A DNA stretch of 64,000 nucleotides from Corydoras sp. C115. Lineage: Eukaryota; Chordata; Actinopteri; Siluriformes; Callichthyidae. The DNA lies in the NCBI GenBank assembly GCA_019802505.1, contig JAFMOC010000262.1:310001-374000 (forward strand), read 5' to 3'. Shown here one piece after another: positions 32,378 through 43,998 of this stretch. The position numbers and the translations under genes were made by a program. A model generated the notes under the pieces. The model was not told the DNA's origin and searched no databases. It saw only the letters and a program-made list of their open reading frames with translations. Every line of letters starts with the position of its first letter. The first letter of the stretch is position 1.

Positions 32378-33078
32378 CAGAGTAGTGATCGACCGACTGA
32401 TCGGCCGATTTTTGGCATTTTCAGATAATCAGCATCGGCCGATACAGTATATGAGCGCACAAGGCCGATATTTAAACGATGCCTACAGGCAACGCTGTGG
32501 GCAGCTCAGTCATTCTGGCTCAATGACTGAATACATGGTGCCACGCAGTCAGTGTGTAGTTGCGTACGTGCGCTGTCTAGCTCTGTTAAGCTTATCTACT
32601 AAATTGTTATCTAGTTGCTTAGTTACTTTTAGTTACTTTTTTTACATTCTTTTGACTGTTCAGCTACCTCATCGTTATAACATAGCATTTATTTCCACTT
32701 TTTGTCCCTGTCCCGTGTAGTTGCTAGCGTTTTTAGCCGCTAACGCCAACACCGCTGCATTTATTTACCCGCTTCGTTTATAAATATTAGCCTATATTAT
32801 AAAAGAGTCATCTCCTGATCTGCGTCGCCGGATTCATCTGTTCGGATTTTCGGATCGGATTTTATTGGACTCAACGCTGATCCTCACACACCGCATTGTG
32901 AGAACCTTCAGGACTCAACCTCCGTCCGACGCTAATACAGCCAGATTCACTAGAGTTGGATCTCCACCAGCCGCTGCCGCTGCTTTGTTTCATCATCAGC
33001 TGTAACAGCGGGAAATAACCTCACATCTCTACCCACCCGAAGCTAAGTTTATTTCTTCATTTATATATAAACTTTACA

Positions 33079-33420
33079 ATGGCACTTTCCCCTCTGGTTG
33101 CGTGCCCTCAGTGCAGTATGTACAGACAGTCTTCCTCCGTCATTACTGATAATTCAGTCTGTGAGAAGTGTAGCCTAGTTCTTAGTCTGACGGAGAAGAT
33201 TTCAGTGCTAGAAGAGCGCATTCGGGTTTTAGAACAGGGTCATGTTAGTAAAGGTGTGTCAGGGACCAGTTTAGCCAGCCCGAATGCCACAGGATCAGGT
33301 CCTAAATCTCCGGCTTTAGAGCCCTCGCAGCAGGGCGAGTGGGTGACGACCAGGCGACATACACGTAGAACTGAGCCAACCAACTGCCTGCGAACTGCCA
33401 GGAGTCGTCACCCACAATAA
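33079..33420 (+). CDS. L2-like LINE ORF1 protein
   Basis: A 113-codon frame starting MALSPLVACPQCSMYRQ. A CxxC pair (CPQC) is followed by CEKC about 20 residues later, a small zinc-ribbon/PHD-like arrangement. A heptad-like helix (KISVLEERIRVLEQG) suggests a coiled coil for oligomerisation, and a basic Arg/Thr-rich C terminus could bind nucleic acid. LINE ORF1 proteins of this type accompany the element RNA. It ends at a stop near 33418, ~70 bp before ORF2-type coding begins. Whether it is full length for the family cannot be judged from one copy. Confidence 0.6.
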   Translation: MALSPLVACPQCSMYRQSSSVITDNSVCEKCSLVLSLTEKISVLEERIRVLEQGHVSKGVSGTSLASPNATGSGPKSPALEPSQQGEWVTTRRHTRRTEPTNCLRTARSRHPQ

Positions 33421-33491
33421 CTAGGTTCCATACCATTAAGACAGTTATCAAGTATCGCAGTGAGCAAAAAACAACAAAAAGAGTCCAAAAA

Positions 33492-36349
33492 GTGTGCCAT
33501 AAAAATCTCATTAATATCAATACAACCTCAAGTAATGTAAGAAACACTTTTAAGTTAAAACTTGGGTTATTAAACATTAGGTCACTGTCATCAAAATCAG
33601 CTCTAGTTCAAGAAATAATAACTGATAACTTTCTAAACGTCTTTTGTCTCATAAACCACGTCTTAGTGGACGAGGAGGTGGAGTGGCTACGATCTATAAA
33701 GAAAACATAAATGTAACACTTAATAATAAGTATGAGTCAAAATCCTTTGAAGCTCTTGTACTCAACATAAGCAGTTCATCTTCATTGAAGAATAAATCCA
33801 ATCTAATGCAACTTATTACCATATACCGCCCTCCCGGCCCATATACAGAGTTTATTAAAGAATTTGGTGAATTTCTCTCTAACATAGTAATCTCATCAGA
33901 CAAGGCCTTAATAGTCGGTGACTTCAATGTTCACTTTGAAAACCCACTAGACTCATTTAAATTAGCCTTTGACTCCATCCTAGATTCCATGGGCATTACT
34001 CAAAGTGTAGTTGGTTTAACACATCGCTGTAAACATACATTAGACTTAGTTTTATCACATGGTATTAACATTAATAATTTAACTATTGTTCCACTATGTG
34101 AGGTCATCTCCGATCACTATTTGATAACCTACGATTTAGAAATTGATATTGATCCAGTCATTAAAACGCAATATGACATGAAGCGTACAATCATTCCCTC
34201 TACTGCTGTGTCATTCCTACAACATTTACCCGAATTAAACATTAAACCAGCATCAGGACCCGATGAACTTGAAAACACAGCGGAATACCTTAAACACGTG
34301 TTTTCTGCAACCTTAGACAGTGTCGCTCCACTTAAACTAAAAAGGATTAAAGATAAAAGACTCGTTCCATGGTTTAATGATCAAACACGCGCCCTAAAAC
34401 AAGCCACTAGAACCATGGAGCGTAAATGGAGACAAACTAAATTAGAGGTATTTAGGGTTGCATGGAAGGACAGTATGACTAAGTACAAACATGCACTCAA
34501 TGCAGCGAAGACTAAATATTATTCTGAATTATTAGAGAACAACAAAAACAACCAAAGATTCCTCTTTAGTACCATTACCAAATTAACTCGAAGTGCTACT
34601 GAATCAGATTCACAGATTCACTCACAGTTCAGCAGCAATGATTTCATGAATTTCTTTAGTGACAAAATTGAAAACATAAGACTTAAATCATCTAATGCAT
34701 TGTGTAGCGTAACCAATCAACCCTCAATGATTTCTGAAAAATCTAGTGGTAGAGAAAATAATATAGTACAAGAGTTAAATACCTTTAACCCCATATCTAA
34801 AAAAGAGCTTGTCTCATTAATTACACAATCAAAGACAACATCCTGTATGTTAGACCCAATACCTACAAACCTGCTTAAAGACCTCCTACCAAATATTACA
34901 GAGCCTTTTATAAACATTATAAATTCATCACTTAAAATAGGTTATGTCCCTAAAAATCTGAAGTGTGCAGTCATTAAACCATTACTTAAAAAACCTAATT
35001 TAGATCCTCTAATACTGTCCAACTATAGACCAATATCAAACCTTCCTTTTGTCTCTAAAATCCTAGAAAAAATAGTGTTCAACCAGCTGAATCGCCATCT
35101 TCTAGCTAATAATGTTCATGAAGTTTTTCAGTCAGGTTTTAGGTCTCATCATAGCACTGAGACAGCCTTAATTAAAGTCGTTAATGACTTATTAATGTCC
35201 TCGGATAATAACCAAATCTCTTTTCTTGTATTATTAGATCTTAGTGCAGCCTTTGACACTATAGACCATAACATCTTAGTTGATAGATTAGAAAACATTG
35301 TGGGTGTTACAGGATCTGCACTCCAGTGGTTTAAATCCTACCTGACAGATCGATATCAATTCACCTGTGTTAACAACCAATATTCTGATCTTGCTAAAGT
35401 TAAATATGGCGTCCCACAAGGGTCAGTTCTGGGCCCACTCCTATTTGCATTATATATGCTTCCATTGGGATCAATTATTCGTAAACATGGAATCAGTTTC
35501 CACTCATACGCAGATGATACACAGTTATATGTTTCAGCTAACCCTAATGATGGTTGTTCAGACAATAAGCTCAAGGACTGCATCCAAGATATTAAAATAT
35601 GGATGTCAAAAAACGTCCTACTGCTAAATTCTGATAAAACAGAGTTTCTGATAGTTGGACCCAAGGACAAAATTAACAAAGCTTCTAACACTATGTTAAA
35701 CCTTGATAACTCTTTAATTAGACCCAGTTCATCTGTAAATAATCTCGGTGTCATTATTGATTCAGATCTCTCCTTTACAAAGCACATTAGCAATATTACT
35801 AGAATTGCATTTTTTCACCTTCGTAACATTTCGAAGCTACGAAACATCCTCTCCCTCCAAGATGCAGAAAAACTAATTCATGCTTTTATTACCTCAAGGT
35901 TAGATTATTGTAATTCACTTCTGACAGGATGTTCTAATAAATCATTACATAAATTACAACTTGTGCAGAATGCTGCAGCTAGAGTTTTAACTAAAACACG
36001 AAAGTTTGATCATATCAGTCCTGTGTTATCAAACTTGCACTGGCTACCAGTTAATTTTCGTATCGAGTACAAAATTTTATTAATAACAAATAAAATTTTA
36101 CATAACCAGGCTCCACAGTATCTGAGTGAGCTGATTCAATCATACAAGCCAACACGTGAGCTCCGATCTCAAGGTGCTGGTCTTCTCTTAGCTCCTAGAA
36201 TAAATAAAATTACTGCTGGTGGAAGAGCGTTCTCCCACAAGGCTCCTCAACTTTGGAATAGCCTTCCAGTTACTGTTCGTGATTCTGAATCACTATTAAT
36301 CTTTAAAAATAAATTAAAAACACATTTATTTAATCTTGCGTTTAACTAA
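33492..36349 (+). pseudogene. L2-like LINE ORF2: endonuclease-reverse transcriptase, frameshifted in the endonuclease
   Basis: The endonuclease starts in one frame (LGLLNIRSLSSKSALVQEII, 33560) and breaks after NVFCLI. It resumes in a second frame at HKPRLSGRGGGVATIY (33650). The ~20 residues that normally lie between, including the catalytic-Glu TETW motif, are deleted. The second frame then runs 900 codons uninterrupted. It has GDFNVHF and SDHYLITYDL (endonuclease), RLVPWFNDQ (linker), LSNYRPISNLPFVSKILEK, DLSAAFDTIDH, GVPQGSVLGPLLFALYM and catalytic YADDTQLYVS (RT). The C-terminal tail follows with NLHWLPV and LAPRINKITAGGRAFS. It lacks an RNase H domain, as expected for L2/CR1-type elements. 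The long intact RT suggests recent insertion. Confidence 0.9.
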
Positions 36350-38047
36350 TCCCCTGTAGATAAAGATGTAGATCTCAGGCTTGGCTGTGTTGGGGGGGTA
36401 ATCTGTGATCAGTGTGTGCTGTCGTTTCACCTCTTCACCCACCTCATCATTAATGGGGGGGTGTGGTGCTGAAATGATGCTGTTCCGGGGCGCCATCTCA
36501 ACTATGTAGAGTCTGCAGTATCTGCCTCTTTTAGTTATGCTGCTCTAGTCAGTGATGCCGGAGTCACATGCTGCACTGTGTCAATTAATTACTTATTAAT
36601 TAAATGCCGTGCTTTATTATTAGCTTTAACTGCCTTCCTTGTCTGTTTCTTTTGAGGTGTGACTGGCTTCCTGGAGACCTTCATCCATGGCTCTGCTGAC
36701 TAATACTGTATGGACAAGTGACTAAAACCTGACAAGGCGGTCCTGCAGGACGCCCCCTAATGGACTCACATATAGTTTTCCAGTTGTTAGTTTTTCCATT
36801 TGTTTAATATCTGTACATAGCTGTCCTACACTGTTGTTGCTGCCTGGCCGCTCAAGGAGGATGAGTCCCCCACTGAGTCTAGGTCCTCCCAAGGTTTCTT
36901 CCTTAAATAACAACATAAAAGGGAGTTTTTTCTTGCCACTGTCGCTTCGGCTTGCTCTTTGGGGGTTTAAAGGCTTTTCATTCTGTAAAGCTGCTTTGTG
37001 ACAATGTCCTGTTGTAAAAAGCGCTATATAAATAAATAACTTGAACTTCAACTTGAATACATCTAACTTTTTCTTAGAGTGGCCCCTAGTGTTCTTCCGG
37101 CAGAACGTCAGTCAGTGCTCAAGGGAATGGATCGTTGGATCATGAGAGAAAACGGTTTCTCTTTCAACTCTCAGTATTTGTTACTGGCTGCTCTTTGTAA
37201 TGTATAAAGTGTTTACTATCTGCATAATTAGAGCGATAATGTTATTTAAAGAGAAAATGCCAATAGTATTATTTGGAACTGTAACCTTAGCAACCACTTG
37301 AACAGCTAAACTGGCCAACTAATACTAATTAGCGCTAACTAACGCTATAATAATGTTCTGGGATGCTATTTCTAACATATACAGTGTTTACTGTTTGTAT
37401 AATTAGGGCGATTTTGTTAAACTGACTAGCTAACGCTATATATCGCTAGCACTAACTAACGTTAGCTTACAGGCAGTGTTGTGCCAGTTCACTGCTTTTC
37501 TGAACTAGTTCAAGTTCAGTTCATACATGCTCAAAGTGAACATTTCATGTTCAAATTTCACTATTTCAATTCTGAACTAGTTCAAAGTTCAGTTCATTTT
37601 TTTTTTCTTGAGATATTCAAATAAGTACTTTTTTTCACACTACAAACTACAATATTTGTTTGTTAATATTTTATTTATTTATCTAAATTAGCTAAATTGG
37701 CTCATTAGTTCAAAAAGTTCATTGAATGTTGTTCTGTGTGCATTGAGCAATGTTCATCAATAAATGTTAATTCTAAAAAGATTCTGCTATCTGCTTATGT
37801 CTAGGTACACTGAAACTTTAATTAATAATGTGTAATTTAAAGTTGTATGTTTTTAATATTGCTCTCTGTATTACAAAAAGTAGAGTAAACAGTGATAAAC
37901 TGTCTAATTACTTTTGTGTCTTGTTTATTATTATTATTATTATTATTATTATTGTACTTTATTAGTTGCAATAAAAACTGGTAATATCGGCTTTATATAT
38001 CGGCCATCTGTCACTTCTGTCGTCTAAATATCGGCATCGGCTAAGGC

Positions 38048-40690
38048 TGGTACATAAAGGTGATGGGGTGGGGTGTTAGGTGGCATAGGATCATTAACCA
38101 AAGCGGCGCGGATGGTGTCAAGGATCTTCCAGGTGACACAGGCAATCACCTTCTCCGTGGGAAGAATAGGTTCCTCGGACTCGGGGGCCACATCCTCCTC
38201 TTCAGTGAAGAGATGAGAAAGAGCGTCAGGCTTGGTGTTAGGGGTGCCTGGGCGGTATGTCAAACGGAAACGGAAAAAAAACATTTCTTTTGAGGTGTAA
38301 CGGCTTCCTGGAGGTGAAGTCAGACCTTCATCCATGGCTCTGCCGAAGAATACTGGATGGAACCTGAATCTTAATTGGACTGGCTGTCCTGCAGGACCCC
38401 TTTAATGGACTCACATATAGTTCTCCAGTTGTTAGAGTTTTTCCATTTGTTAAATATCTGCACATGGCTGTCCTACACTGTTGTTGCTGCCTGGCCGCTC
38501 AAGGAGGATGAGCCCCCCCACTGAGTCTTGGTCCTCCCAAGGTTTCTTTCTTAAATAACAGCATAACAGGGAGTTTTTTCTTGCCACTGTCGCTTCGGCT
38601 TGCTCTTTGGAGGTTTAAAGGCTTCATTCTGTAAAGCTGCTTCATGACAATGTACTGTTGTAAAAAGCGCTATATAAATAAATAACTTGAACTTGAACTT
38701 GAAACGGGAAAAGAATAGGGCCCACCGGGCCTCGTGAGAGTTTAGCCTCTTAGCTGACTGAACGTAGGCCAGGTTCTTATGGTCCGTCCACACGACAAAG
38801 GGATGTTCTGCCCCCTCCAGCCAATGGCGCCACTCTTCGAGTGCCAACTTGTAACTTGCAAGTAGCTCACAGTTCCCAATATCATAATTCACCTCAGTAG
38901 GAGATAGTTTGTGAGAAAAAAAGGCACAAGTATGAAGTATCAACCCTGGTCCACTGGGAGAGGACCGCCCCCACGCCAGTGTCAGAGGCATCGACTTCAA
39001 CGATGAACTGAAGAGCGGGGTCAGGCTGGGGTCGGTGGTGAACCTATTCTTGAGCTCCTGGAAGGCTCCTTCGACTGCAGGGGTCCATAAGAAAGGAGAC
39101 TTGATGAAAGTGAGACAGGTGAGTGGCGTGGAGATTTTACTGTAACCTCGGATGAAAGAAGTTGATAGATGTTGGCGAAACTCAAGAATCTCTGGAGCTG
39201 CTTGTGATTCAAGGAAGTGGGCCATTCAATGACAGTGCGGATCTTCTCTGGATCAGGTTTAACCTTGCCCGGTTCCAAAATAAAGCTGAGAAACAGCACG
39301 GACTGTGAATGAAAAATGCACTTCTCTGCCTTGACAAATAAACGGTTTTGTAATAACCTGTTCAGGACTTATTCCACGTGGTGGAGGTGCTCCTTTGAAT
39401 TCGATTAGAAAATAAGGATGTCATCAAGATACACAAAAACAAAACGATCGAGGAAACCCCGGAGCACATTGTTAACAAGGTTTTGGAAAACAGCGGGTGC
39501 ATTAGTCAACCCAAATGGAAGAACACATTATTCAAAGTGACCACTGGGGGTGTTAAAGGCCGTCTTCCATTCATCCCTCTCGCGGATGCGGATAAGGTAT
39601 TACGCATTACGCAGGTCCAATTTTGTAAATATCTTGGTCTGGTGAATAGCCTTAAACCTATTCAAGATAAGAGGGAGAGGATACTTGTTTCTCACAGTTA
39701 TCGCACGGTGAGAAACACTTGAGACACTTGTAATCAATACAGGGCCTTAGAGTGCCGTCCTTCTTTTCAACAAAGAAGAAACCCGCTCTGAGTGGCGAAG
39801 AGGATGGACGGATAAGCCCGGCAGCCAGGCAGCAGTGATATAAACTTCCATTGCCTCACGTTCAGGTCTGCTGAGGGAATACTGGCATGCCGAAGGCAGG
39901 GGAGCCCCAGGGAGCAGGTCAATGGCGCAATCATATGGTCAGTAAGGCGGCAGGGACTTGGAACGCTCCTTATCGAATACTTCCAGTAAGTGATGATATT
40001 CGGTGGGAATAGTGGTGAGGTCGATATTATGCGAAAACGAAGCAGCAGGAGATAAGGCGTGGGTGCGGGCACCGCCCAAACTACTCTCATGGTATTGCTC
40101 ACTCCACTGGATTACGGTGTTATGTTTCCAGTCGAATGTGGGTGAGTGCTGTTGTAACCATGGAAAACCAAGCACCACTGGAGAACGGGAAGACTGGATG
40201 ATGGATAATCTAATAGTTTCCATGTGATTACCTGACATTGCCATGCAAACCGGTAAGGTCGTGTGAGTAATGTGGGCTAGAGTCTAGCCATCCAAGGAGA
40301 TAGCCCGAACAGGGGTAGACAGGGGCTCGCAAAGAAAACCCGCTTTACGGACGAAATTCAGGTGGATGAGATTTGTCTTGGCACCAGAATCCACGAGGGC
40401 TGATACCTCAAGAGTGCCACCGGTTAGGTAAATGGTCACTGGAACGGAGAAACGTGATGCTGGAGAACATTCCGGACCCGCCAGTGTACTCACTTTGACT
40501 GACGGGTCCCACCGTTTAACCAGAGCTTGCACTTTGCTCGTAGATGGTCCGCCGAAACGCATGCTGGGAAAACTCACAGGCACTTTTATCATTGGCGGGG
40601 CTAACAGCCTGCCTTGCACACAAGATGATGGGCTCCAAGTGGAACCCACAAAATGACTGATCATGCAGTTGTCACAACATAAGGACAATC
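38048..40690 (-). pseudogene. Ty3/gypsy pol: protease, reverse transcriptase, RNase H (right portion of a split element)
   Basis: In minus-strand order: an aspartic protease with VSALVDSGAKTNLIHLNFV (~40340-40420, DSG active site) and the spacer with VVLGFPWLQQHSPTFDW (~40110-40190). The RT palm carries VYLDDILIF (39410-39434, catalytic YLDD), and RNase H/tether has CELLASYKLALEEWRHWLEG and FVVWTDHKNLAYVQSAKRL (~38750-38870). The end LTYRPGTPNTKPDALSHLF (38210-38270) precedes integrase. The frame is broken by several shifts and by an L2 tail inserted at 38284-38700. The integrase zinc finger and core are missing before the 38047 junction. Gag was not recognised upstream. Confidence 0.85.
38284..38700 (+). 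mobile_element. L2-like 3' tail inserted in gypsy RNase H
   Basis: Truncated tail of the 33-37 kb family, plus orientation, from TGAGGTGTAACGGCTTCCTG to the (GAACTT)n tail. The gypsy frame reads RWALFFSRF on one side and RFRLTYRPG on the other. Both sides carry GAAACGG followed by A-rich sequence (~38262-38275 and ~38702-38715), a plausible target-site duplication. Confidence 0.8.
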
Positions 40691-41187
40691 CATCTATTCT
40701 CCATAAAGCATCAACGCCACTCCTCGGACCAGGTAGGAGTCCACTCGGTGTTGTAGGTGTGGTTAGGCTACTTTTAAGGAAAGGTGAGAAAGAGGTGATG
40801 GAGATACATACGTATGTGGAGAGAAGTTCATCTTGCCATCAGAGGTCCAACTCTTATGGGGCACGGTGGCCACAGGAGTTGTATGTTTTATTGTGTGCTG
40901 TTTTTTTTTTTTTTTTATTAAATCTTAATCTAAATAAAATTTAATTATAGTGCATAACTATAGGGACTGTCTTTGAACCACGGGGACATTTTTACTTAAC
41001 TTATCTGCTTACAATTTGCTTTATAATCATCTGCGCTGAGTGTTATTGGGTGAAGTGGACATTTTTAATGGTTGCGTGTTTTGTGAGCAGCACTGGTGTG
41101 TAAGTGACAAACATTGTGTCCGTCTCGTGGCAACGGTTACATTGATGAAGCTGAAAGTTTGTTTCAGTAACTCAAGGAACATCTCAC
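40691..41187. other. NLR intron, no gene recognised
   Basis: Includes a T-run (40899-40917) and AT-rich DNA. It might contain the remaining 5' part of the gypsy element, but no gag or LTR could be identified. Confidence 0.45.
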
Positions 41188-41361
41188 CTTAATGTCTCTG
41201 GTGCGGACTGTAGGAGTTGTAGTGCAGCACAGAGATTATTTACTTCTAAATCCAGCAGATTCTTCTCACTCAGTTCCAGTTCTTTCGGTCTGGAGGACTT
41301 TGATGTGAGAACTGAGGACAGAACTGTACAGTTCTCCTCTGATAGTTTCAAATTACACAAC
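41188..41361 (-). CDS. NLRC3-like: NLR LRR exon 3 (type A, diverged), 174 bp
   Basis: Encodes LCNLKLSEENCTVLSSVLTS, PKELELSEKNLLDLEV and a less typical C-terminal helix LCAALQLLQSAPETL. Acceptor CTCTCTCAG, donor AAG/GTGAGA. The canonical DSG turn of type A units is changed (LDLEVN), but the frame is open and the length is exactly 174 bp. Confidence 0.85.
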
Positions 41362-41446
41362 CTGAGAGAGAAATGATGAAGTATCACACAACCACTAATC
41401 ACATAGAAATATTAATTCTGTAAAAAATAAAACAGAGCTTTCTATA

Positions 41447-41450
<4 letters not shown>

Positions 41451-41480
<30 letters not shown>
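41451..41480. repeat. (TG)n microsatellite next to NLR LRR exon 2
   Basis: About 14 TG repeats ending 5 bp before the donor of the exon at 41486-41662 (CA repeats in gene sense). Confidence 0.95.
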
Positions 41481-41485
41481 CTCAC

Positions 41486-41662
41486 TGTAGTTTCTTCAGA
41501 CTACTCTTTGGATCCATCAGAAGATCAAACAGCAGTATAAATCCTAACCATCTGATGGTATTAGAGTTCAGATTAAGTTCTTTAAGGTTTGATGATGGAT
41601 TTGATCTCAGAGCTGAAACCAGAAAAACGCAACCTCTATCTGTGATGCTGCAGCCCTCCAAC
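41486..41662 (-). CDS. NLRC3-like: NLR LRR exon 2 (type B), 177 bp
   Basis: Encodes LEGCSITDRGCVFLVSALRS, NLKELNLNSNTIRWLGFIL and DPKSSLKKL. Acceptor CTCTGCAG, donor CTACA/GTGAGG. Paired closely with exon 3 (124-bp intron), an A/B tandem unit typical of this gene family. Confidence 0.9.
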
Positions 41663-41791
41663 CTGCAGAGAGAAGATCTAATCAGAGCTACAAACCAGAT
41701 TATTGAGGACAAAATATTTATTGAGATCCATCAAAAAGTTACAACATAATGAGTTACAACTACAATTCTTCAAAGACAATGTGTGTCTGCC

Positions 41792-41831
<40 letters not shown>
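41792..41831. repeat. (TAA)n microsatellite
   Basis: About 13 TAA units immediately before a SINE 3' segment. Confidence 0.95.
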
Positions 41832-41832
<1 letters not shown>

Positions 41833-41955
41833 GCCCAGCGATATATTGGTGCCCTGTCCTGGGTGTATTTGCCCAGCGCCCGAAACGTTCTCCCCTGGAT
41901 GGGCATGGGGAACCCCCCCCCCCTCCCGACCCTAATATAGAATAAAGCGGAAGGA
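41832..41955 (+). mobile_element. SINE 3' half (DANA-type)
   Basis: Contains TGCCCAGCGATATATTGGTG, the cgcccgaaacgttctcccct block and GGATAAAGCGG-type end. The tRNA head is missing and the (TAA)n run abuts its 5' side. Confidence 0.75.
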
Positions 41956-42187
41956 GGGAAAAACAGGGGAAAAGTTGTGTTTGGGCGATTTGAGGGCGGT
42001 AAATGAATAAGTAAGGTAGAAGGTAAAAGGTAAAAGGAAGGTAAAAGGAAGTTAACTTTGATTGAAATAACAGCAGGGGTTCAAAAGGAAAACCAGGAAA
42101 CACCAGTGTCAAGTATAACATAGGAATTATGGGATACTCTTAAAGAATTATTAATAAAGAATAACATTTTTAAGAAAGTATAGTGAC

Positions 42188-42403
42188 TTATGGCTGGAAG
42201 CAACAGGAGAGCATCGTAAGTCGGCAGCAACAGAAATGTTATGGAGACAGCAAGTGGTAAAAGCATTACCAGCACCAGTACAGATTAAGTTAGATGATGT
42301 GGTTGAAATTCATAGTTTGCCATATAAGCAATGGGAAAAGACAGTAACACACCATAAATTAAAATACAGACAGGCACAAAGTAAATATAATTACATAAAA
42401 TAA
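42188..42403 (+). pseudogene. Retrovirus-like gag (capsid end) remnant
   Basis: A 71-codon plus-strand frame with LWLEATGEHRKSAATEML and VVKALPAPVQIKLDDVVEIH, resembling the capsid/nucleocapsid border of fish endogenous retroviruses. Frames on both sides are closed by stops. The call depends on pattern resemblance only. Confidence 0.4.
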
Positions 42404-43785
42404 TTGACTAAATGCTTACTTAAACTGTAAATGGAAGGATAAAGCAGCTGGTCTTCAATCTGCCCCTAATCCCTATCTCAGGAAATATCATCTCAACCTA
42501 TGTTTACATAGCTAGAGACGGGTCAAATTTTTACAGCACAGGGTATGCTCCCCCACTACTATGGTGGGATCTTCACAAACAAATGTTGACCTCTATCTAG
42601 GTATTACTATGGTCCTGCTCCAGTCCGAAAAACGGACAGAGATGAGATAGAGAAAATGGGAAGCTTTAGTTTTCTGTGGGTACTTAAATTTTTAATAATA
42701 AAACCATAATCTAAAACTGTAGTATTATTAAGCTTAAGTGTACACTTAATGAAATCTAATTAGACTATTGTATTACAATAAGATAAGTAAGGTAAATCTT
42801 AGTGTTGGTTTATATGTGGTACCACTGTATATGTCAGCATGTCAGTCGGTAACTTGTTTTGTCTGGCTTATTTTGTTGATCATTTGTGTGGAAGCATAAA
42901 CAAAAACCCTATTCATTTTCTAAACTCTTTTACCTAGCTTATATTCTAGGTAAGAATAACCAAACTGGGGAATAACAAACTAGCATAACCAAAAGCAAAT
43001 GAGTAAATTCTTAAATGAAATAAATTAATAAATAAAAAGTTATGGTAGAGGTAAGTGAGGGTAAAATAACATGATACATTATTAAATTAAGAAACACAGT
43101 GATTTAGAATAAAGTAAAGTAAAAGGCAAAATTTAAGCCTAAATGGGTAAAAAAAAGTTTACTGCTTCAATAAAGCATTTACTGAGTTCAATAATGGTGA
43201 ACATGTCAGTGCTTGGAATCAATCAACATGAGCTGAAGAGCTGACATGATGCTGACATGATGAAGATGTGAAGAAATCCCAGTGAAAAGATAGGGTGGGA
43301 GATGCCGATGCTAGGAAATTAGATATGGTCAGTTTCATAGAATCAAGAGAGCTGTCCAGATCACCAGTCCATCAGTCTGTCTGTCGGTGAGCAACTGTTT
43401 AAATACCCAGCCTGAATGAACTTGAACTGCTGCCAGCAGTAAGGTCACATGTTGCACAAATTAATTATTGTCATTTAGATTTAAAATTATTAACATAAGG
43501 AAAAGGTTAAATAGTGAATAATTTAAAAAATTGGTTATAAGAAATATTAGCATTTACTTGACATTTGCTTGATTAACTCTATTCTTATCTGTTTTAACAT
43601 TCTGTGTGTATGTGCATGTGTGGGGGTGTCTGTGTATGTTTGTTATGAGGTCACAGGTGTGTAGAGGTAGGGGGTTGTGGGGAATTAATTGTTGTTTGAA
43701 AAGAAGGCAGATGTGTGTGGTATTTGAATTGGTTGTTGTGGGGTTTTACTGTTGTTGAAGTGGTGGTAGTGATATTGATTAGCCG

Positions 43786-43958
43786 AATCCCAATCTGGTT
43801 GGAGTTTCCATGTTCTCCCCGTCTCTGCATGGGTCTCCAGGTTCTCCGGTTTCTTCCCACAGTCCAAAAACATGGATCAAGGTCAAATGAAATCTCCAAA
43901 TTAGGGGAACACCTCCGCGACCCTAGTAGAGGATAAAGCGGAAGATAATGGATGGATT
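43786..43958 (+). mobile_element. SINE with internal deletion (DANA-type)
   Basis: It has the head-proximal block (GGAGTTTCCATGTTCTCCCC) and the tail block (ATAAAGCGGAAGATAATGG), but the middle ~100 bp are missing. Confidence 0.7.
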
Positions 43959-43998
43959 AATGTTATAACTTTCTTTGCAGCATTGTTCCTTATCAACT

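Larger units (their letters stand above)
32815..37063 (+). mobile_element. Nearly full-length L2-like LINE
   Basis: The most complete member of the family also seen at 5876, 13370, 22869 and 38284. It has a 5' UTR (32815-33078), ORF1 (33079-33420), ORF2 with endonuclease, RT and C-terminal domain (33492-36349), and a 3' UTR of ~700 bp. It ends in the GCGCTATATAAATAAATAAC stem and (GAACTT)n. ORF2 RT is intact including YADD, but the endonuclease is broken, so the copy cannot be autonomous now. Confidence 0.9.
32378..38047. mobile_element. Insert with DNA-transposon-like ends inside the gypsy element
   Basis: The left boundary reads AGTAGTGATCGACCGACTGA followed by repeated CGGCCGAT motifs (32385-32480). 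The right boundary (37985-38045) has CGGCCATC and TAAATATCGGCATCGGCTA. In opposite orientation these share a CGGCCGATAT/CCGATGCCGATA vocabulary, as expected of terminal or subterminal repeats. Between them lie the L2-like LINE (32815-37063) and AT-rich DNA with a (TTA)n run (37926-37954). I infer an old non-autonomous DNA transposon, type unknown, that later received the LINE. Exact ends and target duplication were not resolved. Confidence 0.45.
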
